From Bugula neritina (lineage: Eukaryota > Bryozoa > Gymnolaemata > Cheilostomatida > Bugulidae), in the NCBI GenBank assembly GCA_964035545.1, contig OZ037772.1:11907818-11971817 (forward strand): a stretch of 64,000 bases of DNA, read 5' to 3'. Both the position numbers and the translations under genes were made by a program. The notes beneath the pieces are model-generated. The model did not search any database. It saw only the letters and a program-made list of their open reading frames with translations, and was not told the DNA's origin. Shown here piece after piece: positions 1 through 11,500 of the stretch. The first letter of the stretch is position 1; each line of letters starts with the position of its first letter.

Positions 1-3000
1 TCATTTCACCGTTTCATAAACATACGCAAAGCTAGCGATATATTAGTTGTCCTTCCACCTGTTTCTCTATCTCAACATATATCATTTGACATTCCAATAG
101 TTTGCAGGATCATTTTCAGTGCTTCTTTATTGGTGGGTAGCTCTTTTCCCTGCGGCTTTACTTCTTGTCATTTCACAGCATGTCACTAGTGTTGGAGTAG
201 TAGATATAGTGTAGTAACACACCATACTGGCAATTCTAAAAATGCAGCAAATATTCAACGCACTCTCTTTCATATTCTATATCACAGCAAACGGATGTAA
301 ACTTATCTCAATTTCATCAATTATATAATCACTTGAATGTAAACTTGCAGCAAGAAGATGTTTCCTTTTTATTTATTAATTGATCAGTTAGAATCCTGTT
401 GCTATGGTGATAGAATCTCGTATTCTGATTGGATGACAGTATTTCCAGTTGTTCTGTTCTCGGCTTCTTCCACTTCCAGAGTTGACATCTTTTTTCTCTA
501 AAACTTTCCTTGTAGAACTTGATGTTTGCATGTTCACCAAACTTTCTCATTCCTTTAGACTTGGTATTGGAACCAGTGCATGTCATATGTATTCATTGTA
601 TAGGATTTTATTCATGCAATATAGTAATATAATATAATGTAGTAATATAATATAATGTAGTAATACGATGCAGTAATATAATGTAATAATAATATATATA
701 CCCACTCCGCTACCTCTTTCACCGCAGATATGTCATTTTTTGCTGCTTTACTTACATAAGAATCGGTTTCAATTAAACCAAAGTATTTTTTGCTAAATTT
801 GAGTCTCATCTTATTCAACATGTTATATATTGCCACTGTTCTGTATTTTCCTAACAGTTGTTAAACTTTATTTAATATTTTCGTTATTAAAGAATTTTCT
901 CTTACTCTGAAGGTCATTAAAGCTAATGGCTATTGCCTCCTTTCAACTATTTCTAGTAAAACAATTGTCATACTAATTATCATATTTAGAAAATTTTCAC
1001 GCCTCCCTTTTACCACCATATTAGGGAGTTTTCTCTCCTTGCTCTTTCACCCACCACTTATATTTTTAATCTTTAGACTCACCAAGAGCTCTCAGCCGCT
1101 GATCAAGTTTTAGCTTGATCTCTTCATTTGTAAGTTAACACACCTCTCCTAACTTGTGCTTCGTAGTTCAGGCTTACCAACTCCTCCGAGCATGCCCGGT
1201 GTCTGGTACTTCCTGCCTTTGCAGTATACACTAGTATCTCCACATCTAGGTCGGCACAGCGTAGACACCTGGCTGGTTGACAAGTCTGGAAAGGAAGTAG
1301 GCGTGGCTTTGTAGTGTCTGCTGGTGACAGAGTATGGATGAGATGGTAGTTGGGTTGAAAACCTTGATCTGTGGCTGTCCTGAATCTGTGTTTCATATTA
1401 GAAAAATCTATTAGTTGGTGCCTTTTAAAATTGGGCTAAACCAACCGCTAGTAGTTCAGCTTCGGAATCAGATACCAATGCTGCTGACACAGGTGTACTG
1501 CCAGTACCAGACACCGGAATGCTCTATTTATGTGTTATTTGTTCTTAGAGGTTTGTGTGTTTAATTTCTGCTCTAACATATTGTTGGTGGTGTTTATTCA
1601 GTACATACAGTGTATACTTCTCTGTCTCGCCTACTACTTCACTCTTGTCATCTGCACTAGCTGAATACCAGGCACCTTTTGATTTGTTATCTTTTGTCAA
1701 AATATTTTCAAACTTTACTGTAAATAAAAAGTGCAACTTTTTCTAATTAAAGGAGTGCCTCTAGATCTCTCTTTGGTCTTGTGAGGAATTCTAAGTACAC
1801 TGCTGCAGTTTGTCAATCTAAGGAAACTACTTCAACATAGTCAGGCTAATTTATGATACTTTTTGGTCGAGACCCCCTTTTTGTCTTCATGAGTCCAAGC
1901 TGCATACTTTAATACATGATCATTCATAGCTGCCTACTGTTGACACTTTTCAGTTGAAACACCTGCTGACACTTGACATGCTGGTGACACTTGACTTAAT
2001 GGTGACACTTGACATACTGGTGACACTTGGCATGCTGGTGACACTTGCTGACACTTGACTTACTGGTGACACTTGACATACTGGTGACACTTGCCAGTGT
2101 AATTTAGGTTGACAGAAACATGCACTTGCTAGCTCCTTGGTTCTCCTGTTGTCTAAAGTTATTTAATTTGTTTATTCCTAAGTATTTTTTGTTCTGTTTT
2201 CTTTAAAGTTGTTTAGTGTAAGGTTTTCAATAACAATGGGACTCCTCTCATCTCTCACCTCATTTATTCACAAGTCATCCCTTCTCTATGTACACCATCA
2301 CTAGTTTAGCTTTAGTTCTTCGGTTTAGCCTGAGTTCAACTAACATGTTTTGCATAAACTCTAAGCATCTGTTCTAATAAGTTACCTTATCCTTGGCCAG
2401 TAGTATGTCATGTTATTTGTTGTGTTATTAACTATTATTTCTACATTATCGTTAAGTTGCAGGATAAGTGCTTCTATTCTGAAGTTGTCTTCACCATAAA
2501 ATAGTTTAGTTTAAATTTAGCTGAGGTCTTTTATTTTGATGTTGTGGAATACGTCATTATTCTCTCCCACCCATACTAATCCAAAGGTCTCTAGTCATTA
2601 TTGTACTTATTGCTAATTATTAATTTATATTCAGAATGTAGTATCAAGGTTACACATCTGATGTGTGCTAAGGACTGGTGCCACTGCTGCCAGTGAAGTT
2701 GACTAAACATCATTTGTGTGCAGTCTATATGGTGTAATATTACTTGTTCAAGGATCAATGCTGCCTTTTAGTTTGTCAGCAGTCAATGTCTTTACTTGAC
2801 AGTCATTGGCCGAGGCAATATATTTTAAAATTGTAATTTAAAGCCATAATTGTGATTATATATAATCATGTTACTCTGTATACTTTTGACAGCATTGTTG
2901 TGTCTCCCAGTAAAACGTGAGTTAAGCTCCGACACTGTTGCCATTGTTTATTTTAGCCTGAGTTCTCACTTGGTGCACTGGTTTTCTCTCCACTCGGTTT

Positions 3001-3880
3001 TGTAGTCTTCACTGTAGGCTCTCCGCACTTGGTTGTGTTATTTGTAGACATCATTGTGTTATTTTTAGACGTCTATCATAGCTATATATGTTGTCAAGCC
3101 TGAATAAAATTTTGAAATAAAAATACTTTGCTTGAAACATGTTGTATCCAGCTTTATCTGCAGTCAGCGTAAGACTAGATATTCTCAGCTACTATTATAT
3201 ATGATGAGACAACTCCAAGATTATTCATAGTTTAGTACATTGTTACCAGGTTTTGTTAACATGTTTAAATTATGTAATACTGTTTGTTACTAAAATTTCA
3301 CCTGGTAAAACCTTAGCACCAGCAGGAGTTTGTGACTATTTTGATGTCAGGTTTTTAAGTTTTCATTTCTTGTAAATCTAATTTTCATTAGCAGTTATTT
3401 TAAAACTTTTTATTCATAATTGAGCCATTAGCTGGTGCCAATACAGTCAATGTTGTAATCTTATTGTTTGCTATTAGCTGTAATACTACTAAATGGTCTT
3501 CTATTCAGTTTTCTCTAGATTTTCCAACAGCCTATGCACAGTTAGTTTCCTACACGTCACATTTTTTAATATTTTTCGTTGACTCTTTTCCGAAGTTGAA
3601 ATCATTGGAGAGCTTCAGATTTTATCTAAAATATTGTTGAAACATTAACAAGAAAAATTCTACCTAGTATAAAATGCAATTTTACAGATTCATAGCATTG
3701 GGCCTGGAGTTATTGTAGAACCCACTTTTTTATGCACACATTTTAATGCCAGCTGAATATATATCTGTATATTTTGAAAAAAGTGTCACTAAATTTAATT
3801 GGATATTGAGAATGTAAAAGCGTTTCCATGACAACTAGATCCTAGCTATATTAATTACCATTTGTTGTTTTTCTTTACAG
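1..3880. other. Non-coding stretch, probably introns of a gene ending at 3947
   Basis: I find no convincing exon here apart from the terminal exon that starts at 3881. The stretch is AT-rich. A more GC-rich patch at about 1150-1390 is open on the minus strand (90 codons), but it has no recognisable motif and I do not call it a gene. A short tandem repeat lies at 1930-2100. If the exon at 3881 is real, most of this stretch would be intron of that gene. Confidence 0.4.
1930..2100. repeat. Minisatellite, about 18-bp unit (ctggtgacacttgacatg)
   Basis: About nine degenerate head-to-tail copies of an 18-bp unit built on 'ggtgacacttgac' are visible. It has no coding potential and no flanking element ends. 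Confidence 0.85.
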
Positions 3881-3947
3881 GAGACCAGTTTCAGGTGTTG
3901 GGGGCAGAGTAGCGGGACGTCCCGACATTCCAGCTCGACCTCACTGA
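3881..3947 (+). CDS. Putative terminal coding exon of an unidentified gene (Arg/Pro-rich C-terminus)
   Basis: A good polypyrimidine tract and acceptor (ttctttacag) is followed by a short GC-rich stretch in an otherwise AT-rich region. Read from acceptor phase 2 it gives about 21 residues, ending RPDIPARPH and then TGA at 3945-3947. The RPxxPxRP pattern resembles SH3-domain ligands at the ends of scaffold or endocytic proteins. No family can be named from so little sequence. The AT-rich 3'UTR that follows has an AATAAA at 4445-4450. The remainder of the gene would lie upstream, mostly outside the window. It could also be a chance open stretch. Confidence 0.4.
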
Positions 3948-5648
3948 CACTTAGTCTATTAATAGTTCAGAATATTTACCTCATATTTACAACAGAATGT
4001 CTTAGCCTTAGTTTTATACTGCCAGTTGATTACCGAGACATGATTATTTATATGCATTGGCTCAGCTCCTCAGGCTACGATGAATGTAAAAGTCTGAGTG
4101 CCAATAATTTATATCCCGGAACTTAGCCTATTGACTCTCTGGTAGTGGAATACAGTTTTTTATTTTTTTCATCAGTGTTGTTGGATATATTTTTTGTAAG
4201 GCGTTGTATTATACTGACTTCTTCATGTTATTTGTAGCTTCAAATTAGACTGTCTTTCAAATTCACTCCGTTTTTGATTTTCTCCAGATCCTTGTCACCC
4301 TTAAGCCTGACTATTTATGAAATTGTAAATATTATATATGATATGATATTATAATAGGATTAATTGTTAGATTATTGGCTCACTGTATTTCACTTTAACA
4401 GTAATAGTCCTATACTTTATTTTGTACTAGTGAATTAATTGCGTAATAAATATGTTTTAATTTGAAGATTTGCATTCCATTTCTGGGTACTTGTAAGTTT
4501 TTGAAATCATCTAATTTTCTTATGCAAACCTGCAAGTTGCAACATATTGTGTTGGAAAATGAAAATTATTTTATGCATGAATAGCAAATTGTAAATTGTG
4601 AAATATTGATAAGCTTCTAAAAAGCGTCATGTGATACATATACATAAATTCTCTATATTCACAGCGATAGTAGATTTGCAGGGGTCGTGCACGATTTTAG
4701 TAATGAACCCCATGCTTAAGTAACATAATTGTAAGTGTCACACTTTTTGCCTCATCATGCACTCTAACGTCATTAAATGCATACATACTTACGGAGTTGT
4801 CTGTCTACAACTTATTCTGTTGTGTAGTAGTAATAAATATCTAAACTAAAATGACTACTGCTTATTATTTTCTCTTCAATTTAAAAAATTGATTTTATTT
4901 TTTATTGTAACAAAAATAATTTAATATATTTTCAACAACTGAGTTCGTTTTCGTTTCAAATTATGTTAATTGGAGGCTAAGCTTGTCAATGACCCGCGAA
5001 ATATTAAATGTCGAAAATTATTGCATTCTGGGAATACAAATTTATCAGAAAGATTTGTTAAAAGCGTACTCTCTAATCTTGCCACAATTGCATTCACTGC
5101 TGCAGAACTTTGGATAAATATCGCCAAGTAGTTATTTATTTTAATATTTCAAGATAATTAATTATGAGCTAATATTAATTGGGCTAAATGATATTATAAG
5201 CTAAGTAGAATCATCATGATAATCACTTTCAATTTCACTATCAATCATTCAATGATTATCACAATGATAATGTTATCATAATGATAATGATTGTCATTAT
5301 AATAATCATAATGTTAATATTGATAATATGACTGATAATTAACTTTAAACTGGTGATAAGATATCTTTTTCTTCGTTTTAGAGTAAATATAAAAATAAAA
5401 TCAAAACATTGCAGAATATCCTTACTACAGTACTAGTACTAGTAGTATTAGTACCTATACTACTGTGGTAGTAGTAGTAGCAGCAGCGGCAGAAGTGGCA
5501 GCAGCAGCCGTAGTTATTATAATTACTACTATGCGAGTATACTTATAGTTATATTATTAGTAATGGCATATATGATAATAGTTATAACGATAGCCCTAAT
5601 TATTATAAGTATGGCTATTGGCATAGGCTTGATAATTACTGAAAGTAA
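3948..5648. other. Presumed 3'UTR and intergenic spacer with simple repeats
   Basis: From 3948 to about 4470 the sequence fits the 3'UTR of the upstream exon, with AATAAA at 4445-4450. Beyond that no gene is visible. At 5205-5340 there is a palindromic 'atgataatgattatca' simple repeat. At 5425-5520 there are 'tactagtagt' and 'gtagtagcagcag' microsatellites just before the retrotransposon. Confidence 0.5.
4445..4450 (+). terminator. Candidate polyadenylation signal AATAAA
   Basis: A canonical hexamer lies about 500 nt downstream of the TGA at 3945-3947, in AT-rich sequence. It could serve the gene whose last exon is at 3881. Confidence 0.35.
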
Positions 5649-7211
5649 AAGCAAATTAATATCAATATCAACAATACTGCTATAGCTGAATCTTTTGCGG
5701 ACTCCTTTGCTTCTGTGTTTTCTATTGATGATGGTAATATCCCTCCCTGCATTCCACCTCAAACTATATCATCTCCTATACAATTTGATCCTCGGGGAGT
5801 CCTAACACAGCTCACCAAACTCGATCCACGAAAAGGTGCTGGCCCAGATGAGCTTTCTCCTGCACTTCTAAAATATCTTGCACATTATATATATGAGCCC
5901 CTGACAAAGGTTTTTCAGTACTTTTACGATACATCTCAGACACCACAAGACTGGAAAACAGCAAACATTGTACCGATCTTCAAGAAAGGAAGTCGTACAG
6001 ACCCGCTGAATTACAGGCCAATATCACTCACTTCTATCATATCCAAAATCTTCGAGCATATCGTATCACATAATATCAACTGTTTCCTCGAATCAAATGA
6101 CCTGTTTTACCCACACCAACATGGTTTCAGGACAAATCATGGCTGCGATACTCAGTTGTTGAATACCGTGAGTGAATTTATAGATTTTTTCGATGAAATG
6201 ATACCGGTTGACCTCGCTGTCTTGGATTTTTCGAAGGCCTTTGACGTTGTGTCGCACCATAAACTACAGGTTAAACTGCTAAAGATCGGAATAGCTGATA
6301 AAACTGTCAAATGGATTTTTTCATGGCTTCAGAACCGTCTTCTTTCAGTCTGTGTCAACACTGTCAAATCGGCCACTAGACATGTGACCTCAGGAGTGCC
6401 CCAAGGCAGTGTATTAGGACCATTGTTATTTAATGTGTACATAAATGACATGCACTCTGCGGTAGCCAACAGCAAGCTTAAACTATATGCAGATGATTCC
6501 TTGTTGTACAAACCAATCACAACACCTGCTGATTCTAGTTTATTTCAAAATGACTTAGACCATCTTATAACTTGGGCAGACAGTTCTCAGATGAAGTTCA
6601 ATATAAAGAAATGTGAGCATATGACAATTCAACGCTCCACTGTAAATCCTCTAGTGTCTCAATACAGCATGAATAATGACCCCTTACAATGTGTTGACAA
6701 AGTACTATACCTTGGTGTCACGATTGATAATAAACTGTCATTCGACCAACATATAATGAACATTTGCTCAAAAGCTAATAAATTATTACACATGCTGATG
6801 CGCTGTCTAAAAAAGGCTAAAAGTAAAACCAGAGCCATAGCTTATAAAACAGTCTGTCGCCCTACTCTAGAATTTGCGACCCACACCTGGTCTCCATTTA
6901 AATTGAAAAACATCAACATCATAGAAGGTATAAATAGAAAAGCCTTCAGGTGGACATTCTGTAAGAGAAAACGAGACCATATAACTGTGCTCATGACAAA
7001 TTCTAATTGGGATAGCCTTGCACAAAGACGTGACAATGCAGACCAAAAAATGTACTTTCGTATGCTTTCTGGTAGTGCCGCTATAGACCAAGACCGGTTC
7101 TCCCTTCATTTTGCAGAGTCTCACAATACCAGACATGGTGCTATTAAGGGCAATATCAATACCAAAACTGCCAAACATTCATATAAACATCGCATCCATA
7201 AACTTTTCTAA
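5649..7211 (+). CDS. Reverse transcriptase of non-LTR retrotransposon, N-terminally truncated
   Basis: This is a truncated LINE polyprotein frame; the frame opens after a TAA at 5646 and ends in TAA at 7209-7211. It shows the ordered reverse-transcriptase blocks: the finger block around NYRPISLTSIISKIFEHIV, motif A with the catalytic Asp in LDFSKAFD, motif B in SGVPQGSVLGPLLF and motif C in YADDS. A thumb region and a C-terminal block follow. The full protein would also carry an apurinic-like endonuclease, which is missing here, so this copy cannot mobilise itself. The enzyme copies its own RNA into DNA at a nicked target. The catalytic aspartates are retained. Clade assignment to CR1/L2 is by motif style only. 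Confidence 0.9.
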   Translation, partial: KQINININNTAIAESFADSFASVFSIDDGNIPPCIPPQTISSPIQFDPRGVLTQLTKLDPRKGAGPDELSPALLKYLAHYIYEPLTKVFQYFYDTSQTPQDWKTANIVPIFKKGSRTDPLNYRPISLTSIISKIFEHIVSHNINCFLESNDLFYPHQHGFRTNHGCDTQLLNTVSEFIDFFDEMIPVDLAVLDFSKAFDVVSHHKLQVKLLKIGIADKTVKWIFSWLQNRLLSVCVNTVKSATRHVTSGVPQGSVLGPLLFNVYINDMHSAVANSKLKLYADDSLLYKPITTPADSSLFQNDLDHLITWADSSQMKFNIKKCEHMTIQRSTVNPLVSQYSMNNDPLQCVDKVLYLGVTIDNKLSFDQHIMNICSKANKLLHMLMRCLKKAKSKTRAIAYKTVCRPTLEFATHTWSPFKLKNINIIEGINRKAFRWTFCKRKRDHITVLMTNSNWDSLAQRRDNADQKMYFRMLSGSAAIDQDRFSLHFAESHNTRHGAIKGNINTKTAKHSYKHRIHKLF

Positions 7212-7530
7212 TGATTCTAGCTGCTTTGCCTAACTGATTATAAGCACTTAACGCCGACTCTGCTTTATATCATCTGAAGCTGTGCGGTGTATATTTATTT
7301 ATTTATTTACTTTTTTTTTCTCTTTTTTTCTTCCCTGGCAGTAGCTAGCTATTGAGCTTTGAATCAAAGCAAAATTAACTATATTCTTATCTCGAAGACA
7401 AAATGGTTTTCCTCCTTACTACTGATAATCTAAACAATTGTTCATACACCACTGCATCTCGATAATGGAGCCAAAGCGCTCCGAGTGAGATTAATTAGAT
7501 GAGATGAGATGAGATGAATAATAGTATCAG
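5649..7530 (+). mobile_element. 5'-truncated non-LTR retrotransposon (CR1/L2-like LINE)
   Basis: The element enters abruptly in the N-terminal part of the reverse transcriptase, with no endonuclease upstream. It runs through a single open frame to 7211 and a short 3'UTR, and ends near 7495-7520 in a simple-repeat tail built on 'gatga'. The sharp 5' truncation and short-repeat tail are typical of target-primed insertion by CR1/L2-type LINEs. The uninterrupted frame of over 500 codons suggests a young copy. I could not define a target-site duplication. Confidence 0.85.
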
Positions 7531-8528
7531 CATGAGCATGGCTTGTAATTAGGGTAGTCATCTTTTTATAGTAAAATTGACTAAACTGCAATATGGATCT
7601 GAAATTTAATAAAATACTATATCCTTGTAAAATAAATGTTTTGGGCATAATTATTCATATTCATAGTGAATAGCTATAATTGTAAATTTAAGTTTATCAA
7701 TAACTATTATATTGCAAAAAACCTTGTATCAACACTTCATGAGGTTAATATGTGTTGTGAATTTAATCTGACAATAGTACCATGCTAAAACTAAAATTAT
7801 ATAATTATATATTATGTAAGAACGTCAAAGAGAAACAGGTCTAAAACTATTATTATATTATAATATTTAAGAAGGTCACAGAGAGAGTTTGCTTTCACGA
7901 AACAGCTCTATGATGAGGCAGAAGAAAATCATTATGTAGTGCAGATGGTTGGTGATAGTGAGGGTGATGATGATGGTGACAAGACAAGTTGTGTTGCTTA
8001 AGTAAGTTTTCTCACAGATACTGCTAAAGAAAAGTTGTCCATTACCCCAGCCTAATACAAGCCTTCAACTCTGTAAACTGTTTCTGTTAAGGTGGTTGTT
8101 GAGTTGACTGATAACATGTGCTGTGATGAGAGCCGTCAAGTAGATGCTGCCTTTCAGGTAATTCAGAAGTAAACTTACAAAGATTATTGTTGTATAACTT
8201 AATTTTGTAAATAATTGTAAATACATTTCTTGTAGTCTAATAATAACAGGACAGTCAGATGATATGATATGAGCAAGAGAATTGCCCATGTAATGTGTTT
8301 AGTTTTTGTTTACATTTTTGTATAATTGTAGATTGGATACTTGCATACCCACCAGTTAGATGAGTTTGTGTTACACTCAAGTGTGTGATGCACCGTAATT
8401 TCATATAAAGTCATGCAATGCAACAATGGGATGTGACGTTACATCCTACAGTGTGTTGTGGTTATAAACTGCTAGACAAAGAAGTATTAGTGCATTAAAC
8501 CATGTAGGTGTAGACATAGTGTGTTAGT
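7531..8528. other. Upstream region of the anoctamin gene
   Basis: The stretch is AT-rich. At about 7866-8000 an open stretch with acidic composition (QLYDEAEENHYVVQMVGD, then SEGDDDGD) ends in TAA directly before a donor-like 'gtaagt'. It could be part of a 5' exon of the anoctamin or an unrelated remnant. It has no ATG in that frame and I do not include it in the gene model. Nothing else is recognised. Confidence 0.35.
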
Positions 8529-11500
8529 ATGTCTGCAAGTATAACTTACTCTAACAGGCCGACAACGGAGTGTGGGAATAGCCTTCAGGAGAAACAGGAA
8601 ACGGTGTATTTTGATGATGGCATGCGGAAGATAGACTTTGTTTTGGCGTATGACTCTGAGAAGAATTACCGAAGTAACCTTCGAGAGACTTTTGAAGAGA
8701 ATCTCTTGAAAGCTGGTAATTAATAGTACCCCCCTCCCCCCCCCCCACCCCCCCCCCCCCCCGGTATGGTACCCCGTATAGTAATGCAGCCACTTTGTTT
8801 GACGGAATAAATCAAAAAATGGGAAATTCCAGTGTAATATTTGTTTGCCTTGCTTCATTTGGCAAGTTGAAATATTACTGCTTCTCTTGAATGCTGTTGA
8901 CCGATGAATGATGAACAGTGTGTAATAATTTTGACAAGAACGTTTTGCGTGGTAAAATTATTCAATACATTCAGTATTTTCAGTTTATTTTCGTACTTAG
9001 TTTTTGATTTAATGCACCCAAAAAATCAAAATGGTTTTCATTCTGCCCTTTGAGTTAGTAGCTCACACCTAATCAGTCATGCATGAATTATGCTCGTCTC
9101 GCAGGCCTTGAGCTAGAGTTGGTCCCACCCACAGAATCTTGTGATGGAAAGACAGCCTTCCTCAAAGTACATGCTCCGTGGCAGGTTCTCACCAAGTTTG
9201 CCGAGTCTAATAGTCTTCGTATGCCAGTTATAGAGAATGAAATAGAACTAGGTAAGTGTGTGGTAGTATGGCAGGTGGGTGTAGTAGTATGACAGGTGGG
9301 TGTAGTAGTATGACAGGTGGGTGTAGGAGTATGACAGGTGGGTGCAGTAGTATAACAGGTGGGTGTAGTAGTATGACAGGTGGGTGAAGGAGTATGACAG
9401 GTGGGTGTAGTAGTATGACAGGTGGGTGTAGTATTATAGCAGGTAAGTACAGTAGCCTATCAGGTAAATGATTTGGGCTTTCCACAGACACTGTGGTTAT
9501 CAGTAGTTATAATATTGGCAGTCATTTTTTCTGATGCCTTTATTAGACTATACCAGTCTCTCTTTCCAGTCTTCAGTTTTGTAAGCAGGCATTCCACTAT
9601 TTATGTTTCTTTGCAAAAGCTGGCCTTGATTTTAGCAAGAAGGAGAAAAAAGTTCTACGTTAAGCCTAGAAAAGGTACCACAGACCTGCAGCCTTGCTGT
9701 ACAGATATCCAGCAGATGGTACTGAGACTATTTGACTGGGTGTACAAGAACATTCTGCTGAACGAGGAGATGAAGGAACCCACCCCGTACTGTATGGTCC
9801 CCTACAGTGAGAATAGAAAGGAACATTTTCTTATCCACGTATGTGTTATAAACCTTTATCATCTGCACCTCAATTTATGGGCTATAGGTCGCACTCACTC
9901 TATTTCAACACTACTTGCTAAATGCAGCACAAAGTTAGAGGTCACTGGTGGCAGTGTCTGTATACACATTATTGTCTGAATTCCAATCATTAATGGGTCA
10001 AATATTCTCTTTTTATGTCTTTTGCGTCGCACACATTATTTCTTCAGTATAATTTGACTGTCGTTTACTTAAATTAGCAAACTCACTGTCAATACAGCTT
10101 TACTATGTGTCAGTCAACTCAGCTATGTAATGTGTCAGTCAACTCAGCTATGTAATGTGTCAGTCAACTCAGCTATGTAATGTGTCAGTCAACTCAGCTA
10201 TGTAATGTGTCAGTCAACTCAGCTATGTAATGTGTCAGTCAACTCAGCTATGTAATGTGTCAATCAACTTAGCTATGTAATGTGTCAGTCAACTCAGCTA
10301 TGTAATGTGTCAGTCAACTCAGCTATCTAACGCATCAGCTATGATCTGACTAATGGTATATTTTTCAGGACAAAGAGAAGTTTTTTAAAGACATTCAAAG
10401 AATCTTTATTGTTTGGGAAATTCTGCGCAGGACGTCATTTGATGACAATGAAGCTACAGGTGAAAACCTTTAAATCAGTTCTAATTGTTTATTGTGTGTA
10501 TGTAGGTTAACATTATATATTTTATGCTCTTTGACTGTAAACCATCATTTCTCTCTATCTTCAAAAAGCTGTGTCTTCTACACTCCTACTAGCACTTAGT
10601 ATATATAATATTTTATATCATATAATTTATTATATAATATAATCTATGTTGCATTAAATACCACATTATATATTACATAGTGCCATATTATATATATTGC
10701 ATTGTATATATATTACATTATGTGTACATTATATAATATATTCTTTATATATTATGCATTGTATATTACATTATATATAACACAGTGTATATTAAGTTAT
10801 ATAATATGTTATATATTACATGATATAATACACTATATTTATGACTCACAGGATCTGACTGATAGAATAGCTAATTAACTTCATCAAATCATAATATTTA
10901 TAGCCATTAGATGACATTGTGCACTGTGCGGTGTTGCAGGTAACGTTGGTATCTACAAACTATTGAGTATGAAAGTATTCACAGCGGCGTTTCCACTGCA
11001 CGACGGCCCGGTTGACGTCCACCCCTTTGACTACAGTATAGACCTCAATGTTCTGGACAATACTAGGTTTGTATAATGTGCTGTAGACATCAGTGTTCTG
11101 GGCAACACTAGGTTGGTAAAACTTTATGTTGTACTCTGAAGTTGACCCGGAAATTTAGCTTTCAGATCTTCCATTTTCTGTATTCAACTTTTTTTTCGTA
11201 TTTCCATTTTTATTTGTTTCGATTTTTAGCACAAATATATATCTTATATTTTGCTGCTCATTTTAACATACGTAGTTTTTCTGCCATAGCAATTCATAAC
11301 ATGTTTTCAGGATGGATTGCATGTTACTAACACTTCTCCCATTTGTCATTAGAATCTTAAGATTATTTTAAGTGAATTTTTTAGAAATTATTTCAAACTA
11401 AAACTGCTAGTTCCTGTTACTCCTTGCACTAACGTTGATTTTTTTACAGAATGCATCTGCTTGTAAATTGGGCCAATCCAAATCGTTGGTACAAATATCA

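Noticed and set aside
1124-1396. Minus-strand 90-codon frame in a GC-rich patch
   Set aside because: No motif, no splice context and no recognisable relatives. Insufficient for a gene call.
7866-8000. Acidic open stretch as 5' exon of the anoctamin gene
   Set aside because: It ends in TAA before the donor-like site and has no ATG in that frame, so it cannot join exon 1 in a coding phase. Kept only as a note.
10105-10335. CRISPR-like array of 25-bp repeats
   Set aside because: Repeats are contiguous without unique spacers and lie in an intron of an animal gene, so this is a minisatellite.
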